Assembly: GCA_949531795.1 (NCBI GenBank)
Contig: CATIQX010000117.1
Span: 1 to 23,199, forward strand
DNA length: 23,199 bases
Source of the DNA: Cryomorphaceae bacterium
GTDB lineage: Bacteria > Bacteroidota > Bacteroidia > Flavobacteriales > BACL11
Reading direction: 5' to 3'
Positions 1 to 7,188 of the stretch are shown piece after piece. Below the pieces are notes generated by a model. That model searched no databases and was not told the origin of the DNA. It was given only the letters and a program-made list of their open reading frames with translations. The translations under genes were made by a program, and so were the position numbers. The first letter of the stretch is position 1, and the number at the start of each line of letters is the position of its first letter.

Positions 1-597
1 AGAGAAGGTTCATCACTTATTTTTATGGTAGATGATTTAATAAGAAAGAGTAAACATCCAAAAAGTAATTTTTACCTGAACAACCTTTCTGAACTTTCTG
101 AAACAATAAAAGAACTGGAAGATAAAGGACAAAAAACAATTTTGTTTGGTGTAACCTATGCCTTACTTGACTTAGCAGCACAACACCCTCAACAACTAAA
201 AAACACAATAATTATGGAAACAGGTGGTATGAAGGGGAAAAGAAAAGAATTACTAAAAGAAGAAATATATCAGTTGTTGCAAGAAGCATTTATAACTGAA
301 AAAATACATTCGGAATATGGAATGACAGAACTTCTATCTCAAGGCTATTCAAAAGGTGAAAATATTTTTAATTTTCCTAGCTGGATGAGGATACTAATTC
401 GTGATGTAAATGACCCTTTATCTATTATCGGAAACAACAAGACTGGAGGAGTAAATGTAATTGATTTGGCAAATATTTATTCTTGTCCATTTATAGCTAC
501 TCAAGATTTAGGTAAAACATTTGATAACAGCTCTTTTACGGTGCTTGGAAGGTTTGATGAATCAGATGTGAGGGGATGCAACCTACTTGTACAATGA
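1..597 (+). CDS. LuxE-family acyl transferase / acyl-protein synthetase, 5'-truncated
   Basis: The reading frame is open from base 1, so the start lies outside the window; the internal ATG at 25 is not a credible start. The visible part is the C-terminal half of an ANL-like adenylating enzyme of the LuxE acyl-protein synthetase family. Supporting motifs are ETGGMKG (about 205-240), the adenylation-type SEYGMTELLSQGYS (about 310-355), and a late aspartate/arginine segment GRFDESDVRGCNLL just before the stop. Known family members activate a fatty acid with ATP and pass it to a cysteine. Most Bacteroidota homologues are annotated only as acyl transferase and have no link to light production; no other lux gene is visible here. 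The stop overlaps the next gene's start (ATGA at 594-597), suggesting translational coupling to the acetyltransferase. The family call is firm, the substrate unknown. Confidence 0.85.
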   Translation, partial: REGSSLIFMVDDLIRKSKHPKSNFYLNNLSELSETIKELEDKGQKTILFGVTYALLDLAAQHPQQLKNTIIMETGGMKGKRKELLKEEIYQLLQEAFITEKIHSEYGMTELLSQGYSKGENIFNFPSWMRILIRDVNDPLSIIGNNKTGGVNVIDLANIYSCPFIATQDLGKTFDNSSFTVLGRFDESDVRGCNLLVQ

Positions 598-1097
598 TAA
601 TCAGAAAAGCAAATAAAGGAGACTTGGAAAGCATCATGAAGATGTATAAGTCGTGTGTAAAAGGGATGATTAAAAACGGTATAGATCAATGGGATGACAC
701 ATATCCTAACGAAAAGATAATCAATGAAGATTTAAGTACTGGCACATATTATGTTGCAGAAACGGATGGAACTATTATTGGAGGAATCAATATTGACCAA
801 AACCAAGACGATACTTATTTACCTCTTGAATGGAAAGATAAATCTAATGCATTCTTGGTGGTACACCGTTTGGGAGTTAAAGAAGAGTTCTGGAATAAAA
901 ATATTGGCAAAGATTTGATGCTATTTACTGAAAGTTTAGTAATCAAAAAAGGATTGGAGTCTATTCGATTAGATACATACTCTGGCAATCTAAAAGCTAT
1001 GCAATTTTACATTAGACTTGGGTATACAGAAATCGGTACGATCAATCTAAAAATTCACAAAAACAAATACCATTGTTTTGAGAAAATTATACATTAA
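594..1097 (+). CDS. GNAT-family N-acetyltransferase
   Basis: This 167-residue protein belongs to the GNAT acetyltransferases, which move an acetyl group from acetyl-CoA to an amine. The N-terminus (MIIRKANKGDLESI) is the usual first strand and helix. Motif A runs from about residue 86 to 115, with the acetyl-CoA pyrophosphate loop around FWNKNIGKDLM. The C-terminal part has the common GNLKAMQFYIRLGY segment (131-144). I chose the ATG at 594, which overlaps the upstream stop as ATGA and gives a standard GNAT N-terminus. An in-frame ATG at 576 would add six residues (MQPTCT) lying inside the upstream coding region. Co-expression with the acyl transferase gene is likely. The substrate cannot be read from sequence; a RimI-like or small-molecule acceptor is possible. 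Confidence 0.88.
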   Translation: MIIRKANKGDLESIMKMYKSCVKGMIKNGIDQWDDTYPNEKIINEDLSTGTYYVAETDGTIIGGINIDQNQDDTYLPLEWKDKSNAFLVVHRLGVKEEFWNKNIGKDLMLFTESLVIKKGLESIRLDTYSGNLKAMQFYIRLGYTEIGTINLKIHKNKYHCFEKIIH

Positions 1098-1152
1098 GAA
1101 AATTCATTTATTTGGTCTTAATTTACCTTCAGAAGTAGTGGATTTAATCTTC

Positions 1153-1180
1153 AATATTGATTAAGAGATTAATCAATATT
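1153..1180. repeat. AT-rich perfect inverted repeat between convergent genes
   Basis: Twelve bases (1153-1164, AATATTGATTAA) pair perfectly with 1169-1180 across a GAGA loop. It lies between the plus-strand GNAT gene and the minus-strand membrane-protein gene, and its right arm is the last codons and stop of the latter. It could act as a weak bidirectional terminator, but there is no T-run after either arm and the stem is almost all A-T. Confidence 0.4.
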
Positions 1181-2032
1181 CAATTCTGAAAGACGATAAA
1201 TTCTTAAAATTATTAGACCAAATAGAACGCCTATTACTAAGAGTATCACACTTGGGAGTCCGCTTACACTAAATGATAGTCGCAGTAAAATAGTTGAAAT
1301 AATAAAGCCTGTATTTCTAATTATTTGGTGGTATCTATCAGTGTACTGAAAAGAGAGTAAGAGAATAAATACATCTACCAAAATTAAGATAGTAAAAAAG
1401 TCAATAAAGAAAACTGCATTAATATTTTTTACAATTTCGTTATTTATAAAAACTGAATAAGTCCAATCAAAAAGATTTGAAATACATAAAAAGAGAAGGA
1501 TAGGCACCAAAACAATACTAAGAATTTTTTTATAAGAAATAAAACGAACTAGATTTTCATTAGCCTTTCTTTTAGGAATACTTGCAATAGTTTTTCTAAA
1601 TAAAAATATTAAATAGAATATTATAATGATTGCTATCAAATCATATAGCAACAATAAACTTTGTTGATTATAGATTCCTGAGGAAATATCTAATTGAGGA
1701 ATATCCTCGAAAATTTTCCTAATCAAAACAAGTGAAATAATTTCATATTCTTTCGCTATAGATGTTGTAAAGGATCTTGGAAAATAATAAATAAGTAAAA
1801 AAGCTTCATAAACTAAAATGAAAGAGAATGGAGTATAAAGAGCTGAGATAGGGTTAGACAATAAACTATCGAGTCCAACAAAATAATTCACATCATACTT
1901 TAAGTTTAAAAAAACTAATACTAAATGAATTAAAAATCCAGCAATAGCAAAATAAAGAATAAGCTTTTCAAAACTTTTAATATTTTTTTCGGAAAAAACT
2001 TTTTTATGGAATGAATCAACGCGTTTAAGCAT
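1169..2032 (-). CDS. Multi-pass membrane protein, function unknown
   Basis: I do not recognise a named function in this 287-residue integral membrane protein. About seven hydrophobic segments are visible, near residues 22-44, 62-84, 125-146, 170-190, 206-228, 240-257 and 258-277. The loop between segments 2 and 3 holds a charged, amphipathic stretch (KEYEIISLVLIRKIFEDI, 93-110). Basic clusters (KRKANEN, 154-160; TDRYHQIIRN, 231-240) lie between later segments and probably face the cytoplasm. There is no transporter, kinase or channel-filter motif that I can identify. It is transcribed alone, flanked by a convergent GNAT gene and a divergent lipoprotein gene. A TAnnTTTG box at 2047-2054 on the minus strand sits 14 bases upstream of the ATG. 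It is a real gene by length and composition; the role is open. Confidence 0.75.
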   Translation of the reverse strand: MLKRVDSFHKKVFSEKNIKSFEKLILYFAIAGFLIHLVLVFLNLKYDVNYFVGLDSLLSNPISALYTPFSFILVYEAFLLIYYFPRSFTTSIAKEYEIISLVLIRKIFEDIPQLDISSGIYNQQSLLLLYDLIAIIIIFYLIFLFRKTIASIPKRKANENLVRFISYKKILSIVLVPILLFLCISNLFDWTYSVFINNEIVKNINAVFFIDFFTILILVDVFILLLSFQYTDRYHQIIRNTGFIISTILLRLSFSVSGLPSVILLVIGVLFGLIILRIYRLSELNID

Positions 2033-2046
2033 TTATATTTTTTTTT

Positions 2047-2054
2047 CAAAATTA
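2047..2054 (-). promoter_or_regulatory. Candidate -7 box for the membrane-protein gene
   Basis: The minus strand reads TAATTTTG here, matching the Bacteroidota TAnnTTTG consensus, and ends 14 bases before the ATG at 2032. The best upstream TTTG (2069-2072) is only 14 bases away, shorter than the usual 17-23. The motif is short and occurs by chance in AT-rich DNA, so support is moderate to weak. Confidence 0.35.
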
Positions 2055-2216
2055 TTAATTGAAATTGACAAAGTCTCATTTTTATTAGAAAATAAAAAAT
2101 AAAAATCTAAAACTGCTGATTCAGGTATTAAATAGACTCAATAAATCAAGATTGATCAATATCCAAATTAAAAATCTTGTTGCATATAAAATTATGAAAA
2201 AATACTAATAAATATG

Positions 2217-2249
2217 TTGTGATTTGTGTTAGGATTATAACTAATTTTG
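2217..2249 (+). promoter_or_regulatory. Bacteroidota-type promoter for the cupredoxin lipoprotein gene
   Basis: TTG at 2217-2219 is followed after 22 bases by TAATTTTG at 2242-2249, matching the TTG-N17-23-TAnnTTTG pattern of the Bacteroidota primary sigma factor. Transcription would begin near 2255, giving a leader of about 18 bases before the ATG at 2273. The rest of the 240-base spacer (2033-2272) is AT-rich, with nothing else I can identify. Confidence 0.55.
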
Positions 2250-2272
2250 TGTCTTAAACATTATAATTAAAA

Positions 2273-2626
2273 ATGAGATATTTCTACATACTATCAATAA
2301 CTTCTTTATTTCTTTTTTCATGTTCTAAAGAAGAGGTTAACCCTACAACAACAGATAATACAATTAAAACTAGTGGTTATAATTTTGAGCCTTCTTTACT
2401 AACTTGTAACTTAGGTGACACAATATATTTTGAGTTAGGATCTACTCACAACGCAATTGAAGTAAATGAAGTAAATTATAATTCAAATTCTTCATCTCCT
2501 TTATTAGATGGTTTTCAATTTGGATTTGGAGAGTCAGGTTTTTTTGTGGCTAACGAATACAAAACCTATTACTATGTATGCGCTCCACATCTCCCCCAAA
2601 TGAAAGCAAGAATAGTGGTAGAATAG
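2273..2626 (+). CDS. Small cupredoxin-like (type I copper) lipoprotein
   Basis: The 117-residue protein starts with a lipoprotein signal peptide whose lipobox is LFSC (Cys17), so the mature part should be lipid-anchored at the cell envelope. The rest has the layout of a plastocyanin-like fold: a GYNFEPSLLTCNLGDTIYF strand segment, a His at 59 (STHNAIEV), and a C-terminal loop YYYVCAPHLPQMKARIVV. These give a plausible type I copper set: His59, Cys103, His106 and Met110. The C-x2-H-x3-M spacing lies between that of amicyanin (x2) and plastocyanin (x4). Such proteins usually carry electrons between redox partners. No oxidase or reductase gene adjoins it, so the partner is unknown. An extra Cys45 is present. 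The fold and copper site are inferred from motif, not structure. Confidence 0.78.
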   Translation: MRYFYILSITSLFLFSCSKEEVNPTTTDNTIKTSGYNFEPSLLTCNLGDTIYFELGSTHNAIEVNEVNYNSNSSSPLLDGFQFGFGESGFFVANEYKTYYYVCAPHLPQMKARIVVE

Positions 2627-2688
2627 GGATTAAACTAAAATACCACGTTTCAACATAGTAGCACTTGTTTCGAAAATTCTTAGCTGAT

Positions 2689-3459
2689 TTACATTAAGCA
2701 AAAACCCATTACTTCATCATAAAAACGTTCAGGTTTTTCGGCATGCAACCAATGACCAGCCCCTTCAATCGTACAAATACTGAAATCAGTAAAGTGCTTT
2801 TTAATTAAAATTTCATCTGAACTGTTAATGTAGTCTGAATTACTTCCTCTAATAAAATGCGTAGGAACATTTAATTTACCTGAAACAAAACTTGCGTCCT
2901 GTATATTCTGTACTTTTTCCAACAATACATTAATATTAAAGCGCCAAGCAAATTCTTTTTTTTCGTTTCTATATAAGTTTTTCAAAAGAAAAAGACGCAT
3001 GCCTTTATCCTTGTAAGAGAAAGAAAGTAAATTATCAATTTCCTCTCTTTTATCAAAATCCTTCAAAGGTAGTTTATATAAAGTGGCCAAAAGGTTTTTA
3101 TAAAAATCACTATTATATTGCCTAGGGGCAATATCAGCGACAATTAGTTTCTCAATCTTATTAGGATATGTAAAAGCAAATTTCATAGCTACCTTACCAC
3201 CTAAAGAATGCCCTAAAATAATTGGATCCAAAATATTATTTTCCTCCATATACTCTAATATATCCCGGCACATAACTTCATAATTAAAATCATTTGAATG
3301 CGGTGATCTTCCATGATTTCTCAAGTCAATTAAATGTGTTTTACAATATTTAGAAAATTTCTTCCCCAAAGTATTCCAATTATCACCCATACCAAAAAGC
3401 CCATGAATAATAATTAAATCATGCCCTTTATCGCCATATATTTTTGAATGCAATTTCAT
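2689..3459 (-). CDS. Alpha/beta-fold hydrolase, YbfF-like esterase/thioesterase
   Basis: This 256-residue protein is a compact alpha/beta hydrolase. Visible features are the oxyanion region HGLFGMGDNW (19-28), the nucleophile elbow GHSLGGK with Ser85, a likely acid Asp209 (RGSNSDYI), and the catalytic His236 in GAGHWLHAEKPERF. The early DLRNHGRSPHS segment (45-55) is characteristic of the YbfF branch, whose studied members cleave small esters and acyl-CoA thioesters in the cytoplasm. There is no signal peptide. Its ATG follows directly on the pdxJ stop with no gap, so the two are almost certainly one transcript. Nothing in vitamin B6 synthesis obviously needs an esterase; the pairing may be purely organisational. 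The natural substrate is unknown. Confidence 0.9.
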   Translation of the reverse strand: MKLHSKIYGDKGHDLIIIHGLFGMGDNWNTLGKKFSKYCKTHLIDLRNHGRSPHSNDFNYEVMCRDILEYMEENNILDPIILGHSLGGKVAMKFAFTYPNKIEKLIVADIAPRQYNSDFYKNLLATLYKLPLKDFDKREEIDNLLSFSYKDKGMRLFLLKNLYRNEKKEFAWRFNINVLLEKVQNIQDASFVSGKLNVPTHFIRGSNSDYINSSDEILIKKHFTDFSICTIEGAGHWLHAEKPERFYDEVMGFCLM

Positions 3460-4170
3460 TTACAGTAAGCGTTTATACATTTGTATAGTGTTTTCTAAGC
3501 CTAAATAAATTGCATCACTAATAAGAGCATGCCCAATTGAAACTTCATCCAAATTTGGAACTTGATTTGCAAAATACTCTAAATTATCTAAGCTTAAATC
3601 ATGTCCAGCATTTATCCCAACTCCTAATTCAGTTGCTTTTTTAGCAGCTAATATATAAGGTGCAATTGCTAGCTGTTTATCCTCAAAATATTGTGTTGCA
3701 TATTCTTCTGTATATAATTCAACTCTATCTGCTCCACACAACTTTGCCCCTTCTATAATTTCTAATTTAGGATCGACGAAAATGGAAGTTCTAATTCCGT
3801 AGTCCTTAAACTCTGCAATTATTTCTTTCAAGTAGTCTTGAAATTTGATAGTATCCCAACCTGCACACGAAGTTATAACATTAGGTCCGTCAGGCACTAG
3901 AGTAACCTGTTCAGGCTTTACGGCAATTACCATTTTAATAAAATCAACTGATGGGTAGCCCTCTATATTATACTCAGTAGAAATTATTGGTTTTATAGCA
4001 AAAACATCTTTATTAGTAATATGTCTTTCATCTGGCCTAGGATGAATAGTAATCCCATCAGCACCAAATTTTTGACAATTTATTGCAGCTTCTAAAACTG
4101 AAGGTGACGTTCCCCCTCTAGCATTTCGAATAGTTGCTATCTTATTTATATTTACACTTAACTTTGTCAT
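3460..4170 (-). CDS. pdxJ: Pyridoxine 5'-phosphate synthase
   Basis: PdxJ condenses 1-deoxy-D-xylulose 5-phosphate with 3-amino-2-oxopropyl phosphate to make pyridoxine 5'-phosphate, the last ring-forming step of the DXP-dependent vitamin B6 route. The 236-residue TIM-barrel protein has the family N-terminus VNINKIATIRNARGG, the substrate-binding segment TIHPRPDERHI with His43, Arg45, Arg49 and His50, the ELYTEEYA segment with Glu151, and GINAGHDLSLDNL with His190. Length matches the family. I start at the ATG at 4170 (MTKLSVNIN). A longer frame to 4206 would add 12 residues (MGQTYYFLLLWP) that are not part of the family and would run through the divergent promoter region. It is followed without a gap by the hydrolase gene. 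Confidence 0.96.
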   Translation of the reverse strand: MTKLSVNINKIATIRNARGGTSPSVLEAAINCQKFGADGITIHPRPDERHITNKDVFAIKPIISTEYNIEGYPSVDFIKMVIAVKPEQVTLVPDGPNVITSCAGWDTIKFQDYLKEIIAEFKDYGIRTSIFVDPKLEIIEGAKLCGADRVELYTEEYATQYFEDKQLAIAPYILAAKKATELGVGINAGHDLSLDNLEYFANQVPNLDEVSIGHALISDAIYLGLENTIQMYKRLL

Positions 4171-4176
4171 AGGCCA

Positions 4177-4210
4177 CAAAAGTAAAAAATAGTATGTTTG
4201 CCCCATGCAA
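4177..4210 (-). promoter_or_regulatory. Promoter of pdxJ-hydrolase, nearly leaderless
   Basis: On the minus strand TTG (4208-4210) is followed after 23 bases by TACTTTTG (4177-4184). The -7 box ends only six bases before the pdxJ ATG, so transcription would begin at or next to the start codon. The -35-like TTG lies inside the first codons of the divergent CBS gene. Confidence 0.55.
4193..4200 (+). promoter_or_regulatory. -7 box of the CBS-gene operon, nearly leaderless
   Basis: TATGTTTG fits TAnnTTTG and ends four bases before the ATG at 4205, so the message would have almost no leader. The nearest upstream TTTG (4163-4166) is 26 bases away, slightly beyond the usual range. This box lies within the span of the pdxJ promoter on the other strand. 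Confidence 0.5.
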
Positions 4211-4867
4211 GCAAGCGAATTAATTTCATCCTCACTAACAACTTTACATCCTGATGATGATGGAGATAGAGCTTTATCACTTATGAATGAGTTGAGGATA
4301 AATCATTTGGCAGTTGTAAGAAACTCTTTTTATTTAGGGATTTTATCTGAAAAAGAGATATTAAGCTGGACAAAAACAGATGAATTTATTGATGAACATC
4401 TTTCTGAGCTCACAGCGCCTTCAGTAATTGACTCACAACATTTATACGATATTATTCAAACTGTAGAACTCAATAGTCTTAGTATAATTCCTGTTTTAGA
4501 TGAGAAAAAACATTATTTAGGAGCTATTACAAATCGTAAACTATTATACACAATTGCGAAAAGCACTAGTGTACAAAGTATTGGAGGAATGATTGTTTTG
4601 AAAATGAAAGAAAATGATTACAGTATGAGTGAAATTGCTCGAATTATTGAGTCTAATAATACAAAAATACTAAGCTCTTATATTACCTCAATTCCCAGTG
4701 CACAAATGATGGAGCTTACACTAAAACTAAACAAAGTAGATATTACTTCAATAGTGAAGGATTTTGAACGATTTGACTACACCATAACAGCCTCTTACAA
4801 CGAAGACAACCAAAAAGATGATTTTTTAGACAGATACGAATCTTTAATTCGATTTCTAAATCCGTAA
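4205..4867 (+). CDS. CBS-pair protein with C-terminal ACT-like domain
   Basis: The 220-residue soluble protein has two CBS motifs forming a Bateman module (about 1-55 and 70-118; NHLAVVRNSFYLGILSEKE and LSIIPVLDEKKHYLGAITN), then a region near 125-195 (GGMIVLKMKENDYSMSEIARIIESN by residue pattern) resembling an ACT-type sensor fold. CBS pairs bind adenine nucleotides such as ATP, ADP, AMP or NAD. There is no attached enzyme or channel domain, so it is a free-standing sensor. It leads an operon: the next gene begins one base after its stop, and NAD kinase follows that. A nucleotide sensor next to NAD kinase is suggestive, but a regulatory link is my inference. The first Met fits the start of the first CBS repeat, which supports this start despite the very short leader. 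Confidence 0.85.
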   Translation: MQASELISSSLTTLHPDDDGDRALSLMNELRINHLAVVRNSFYLGILSEKEILSWTKTDEFIDEHLSELTAPSVIDSQHLYDIIQTVELNSLSIIPVLDEKKHYLGAITNRKLLYTIAKSTSVQSIGGMIVLKMKENDYSMSEIARIIESNNTKILSSYITSIPSAQMMELTLKLNKVDITSIVKDFERFDYTITASYNEDNQKDDFLDRYESLIRFLNP

Positions 4868-4868
4868 A

Positions 4869-6242
4869 ATGAAAAAAATAATATTCTTTTTTCTGTTTTT
4901 AACTCAATTAACCCAAGCACAAATTGTAGTAAACACTATTGTGTTAAGCGGAAATAATAAAACTCAAAATGATATAATAATACGCGAACTTTCTTTTGAA
5001 ATAAATAAGAGTTATATTCCTATAGATTTAGAAAAAAGAATTGAGCAAAGTAAAGAAAACTTAGTAAACTTAAAAATTTTCAATTTTGTAACAATTAATA
5101 AAACTGAGAATAAAGATTCAATTGAAATAATAATTGAAGTTATTGAAAAGTGGTACATATGGCCTTATCCAGTATTTGAAATTTCAGAACGTAATTTTAA
5201 CACTTGGTGGGAAGAGTTTTCTGATAATAATTATTCTGATTTTTCTCGTTTAAATTATGGTGTATTTTTCAATTGGGAAAATTTTAGAGGCAGAAATGAA
5301 CTCTTAAAACTTAAAATAAGAAAAGGATTTAAAGAACATTATTTATTAGCTTATGAAGTTCCTTATTTTAACAAAAATAAAACTGTAGGAATCAATACAA
5401 ATCTGCAATTATTCAGAAGAAAGAAAACACATTTTGCAACTGAAGAAAATAAATTAAATTATCTTGAAAGTGATACTTTTAACAGTATTGATTACGATTT
5501 AAATACTGAGATAACATATAGAAAGAATATTCACCAAACACATAAATTAAAATTCACATACTTACATACCAGCATTAATGATTCAATTGCAGCACTTAAC
5601 TCTAATTATTTAGGCAATAACCTGTCTAATACTAGTATTTACACTTTTGAGTATATATTTGAATATGAAAATCGAGATTATATCAATTATCCTTTACATG
5701 GATTTGCTCTTAGTTTTGCTACAAAAAAACACCTCTCAGCAACATCAAATGTCAAACACTTAGAACTCTCCACTAAATTAGAAAAATATATTGAGCCTTA
5801 CAAGCACCTCTACATTGGATCGAGCTTTAAAGCAAAGTGCAGTACTGATGGGAATCAACCTTACTTTATTCAAAAAGCTTTGGGGTATGAAGACTATGTA
5901 AGAGGTTATGAATACTATGTGGTAGACGGACAGAGTTATTGGCTTTCCAAAACGGCTGTTAAATATGCGCTAATTGAAAAAACAACTTTTGATATTCCTT
6001 ATGTAAAAATGAAGCAATTTAACAAGTCACACTATTCACTTTATTTGGGAATATTTTCTGATCTAGGGTATGTTGTAAATAATCAAAATCAAGAACAAAA
6101 TTCCATCAATAATTCATTGCTATGGGGAAAAGGAATTGCACTTGACTATGTAACCTATTATGATAAATTATTAAGAATTGAGTATTCAATAAACGCTTTA
6201 GGAGAAAAAGGAGTATTTTTACATTTTTCAAGTCCATTCTGA
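4869..6242 (+). CDS. Omp85-family outer-membrane protein with a single POTRA domain
   Basis: The 457-residue protein has a signal peptide ending near residue 17-18 (LTQLTQAQ), one POTRA-like domain at about 19-93 (IVVNTIVLSGNNKTQNDIII, then the pattern ending in SIEIIIEVIEK), and an aromatic-rich beta-barrel region to the C-terminus. The hallmark Omp85 L6 motif VRGY is at 344-347, and the last residue is Phe, as expected of barrel proteins recognised by BamA. Omp85 proteins insert or move proteins across the outer membrane. BamA usually has five POTRA domains and TamA three, so this is a smaller, distinct member, and its cargo is unknown. It starts one base after the CBS stop and precedes NAD kinase by 14 bases. 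It could alternatively be a surface-antigen barrel without insertase activity. Confidence 0.8.
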   Translation: MKKIIFFFLFLTQLTQAQIVVNTIVLSGNNKTQNDIIIRELSFEINKSYIPIDLEKRIEQSKENLVNLKIFNFVTINKTENKDSIEIIIEVIEKWYIWPYPVFEISERNFNTWWEEFSDNNYSDFSRLNYGVFFNWENFRGRNELLKLKIRKGFKEHYLLAYEVPYFNKNKTVGINTNLQLFRRKKTHFATEENKLNYLESDTFNSIDYDLNTEITYRKNIHQTHKLKFTYLHTSINDSIAALNSNYLGNNLSNTSIYTFEYIFEYENRDYINYPLHGFALSFATKKHLSATSNVKHLELSTKLEKYIEPYKHLYIGSSFKAKCSTDGNQPYFIQKALGYEDYVRGYEYYVVDGQSYWLSKTAVKYALIEKTTFDIPYVKMKQFNKSHYSLYLGIFSDLGYVVNNQNQEQNSINNSLLWGKGIALDYVTYYDKLLRIEYSINALGEKGVFLHFSSPF

Positions 6243-6256
6243 TAAAACACTAAATT

Positions 6257-7135
6257 ATGACAATTGCAATTTTTGGAAGTCCGTATCCCGAGCACTTTAG
6301 CAAGTATATTCAGCACTTAATTAAAAAATTAGAAGCTGAACATATCAATCTTATTATTGAGGAAGAGTTTAGTGTTTTCCTAGAAAATAATATCCGCTTT
6401 AACAAGAGCATTAGCACTTTTAATAGTTATGAAACTCTTAAAAATAAAGCTGATTTCCTTCTGAGTATTGGTGGAGATGGCACCTTACTAAAAGCAGTAA
6501 CGTATGTACGTGAATCAGAGATTCCGATTATGGGAATAAACACTGGTAGGCTAGGCTTTATATCAAGTATATCAGCTGATCAAATTGATGATGCAATTAC
6601 TGATATTATAAAAGGAAATTATAAAATAAATGAACGAACTTTACTAGAATTAAGCTCTGATAAAAAATTATTTAAGGAAAAAAATTTCGCTCTTAATGAA
6701 GTAGCTGTTTCTAAGAAAGATACTTCATCCATGATTAGAATTGATGCCTACGTAGATGATGAGTTTTTAAATACATATTGGGCTGATGGATTAGTTGTTT
6801 CTACTCCAACTGGTTCAACAGGATATTCCTTAAGTTGTGGGGGACCAATCATTATGCCAGGAACAAATAATATTATCATAACTCCTAATGCTCCACACAA
6901 TTTAAATGTTCGGCCTATTGTAATTGATGATAATAGTGTAATAAAATTGAAAGTTGAGGATAGAGATCAATTAGCACTCGTCTCACTAGATTCTAGATCA
7001 AGAGCTTTCGATTCAGAAACAGAGTTAATTATTAAAAAATCCAATTTTAAAGTAAAACTCGTCCAACCTCAAAACAATTCCTTAATCAAAACTATACGAC
7101 ATAAACTTATGTGGGGACTGGATAAAAGAAGTTAA
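6257..7135 (+). CDS. nadK: NAD kinase
   Basis: NadK phosphorylates NAD+ to NADP+ using ATP or polyphosphate and is the only de novo source of NADP. The 292-residue protein has the diagnostic GGDGTLL at 72-78 (catalytic Asp74), the NTGRLGF segment at 95-101, the NE pair at 147-148 (NEVAV), and the conserved TPTGSTGYSLS block at 183-193. Length is normal for bacterial NadK. It is the third gene of the CBS-Omp85-nadK group, 14 bases after the upstream stop. The next gene has its own candidate promoter 28 bases after the nadK stop, so nadK may end the first transcript or be read through. There is no sign of damage. Confidence 0.97.
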   Translation: MTIAIFGSPYPEHFSKYIQHLIKKLEAEHINLIIEEEFSVFLENNIRFNKSISTFNSYETLKNKADFLLSIGGDGTLLKAVTYVRESEIPIMGINTGRLGFISSISADQIDDAITDIIKGNYKINERTLLELSSDKKLFKEKNFALNEVAVSKKDTSSMIRIDAYVDDEFLNTYWADGLVVSTPTGSTGYSLSCGGPIIMPGTNNIIITPNAPHNLNVRPIVIDDNSVIKLKVEDRDQLALVSLDSRSRAFDSETELIIKKSNFKVKLVQPQNNSLIKTIRHKLMWGLDKRS

Positions 7136-7163
7136 GAACACTAAATTAAACACTGAGAATAAG

Positions 7164-7171
7164 TATATTTG
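7164..7171 (+). promoter_or_regulatory. -7 box upstream of the DUF6089-like gene
   Basis: TATATTTG matches TAnnTTTG and lies 17 bases before the ATG at 7189. I see no good TTG at the expected distance upstream, so the call rests on the box and its position alone. Confidence 0.4.
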
Positions 7172-7188
7172 CAAATTATTGACAAATC

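Noticed and set aside
1..597. Bioluminescence (lux) operon suggested by the LuxE-like protein
   Set aside because: No luciferase or reductase genes are adjacent, and LuxE-family acyl transferases are widespread in Bacteroidota without light production.
1153..1180. CRISPR-like or mobile-element terminal repeat
   Set aside because: The 12-base inverted repeat occurs once, with no spacers, target duplication or transposase; it is better read as a weak terminator hairpin.
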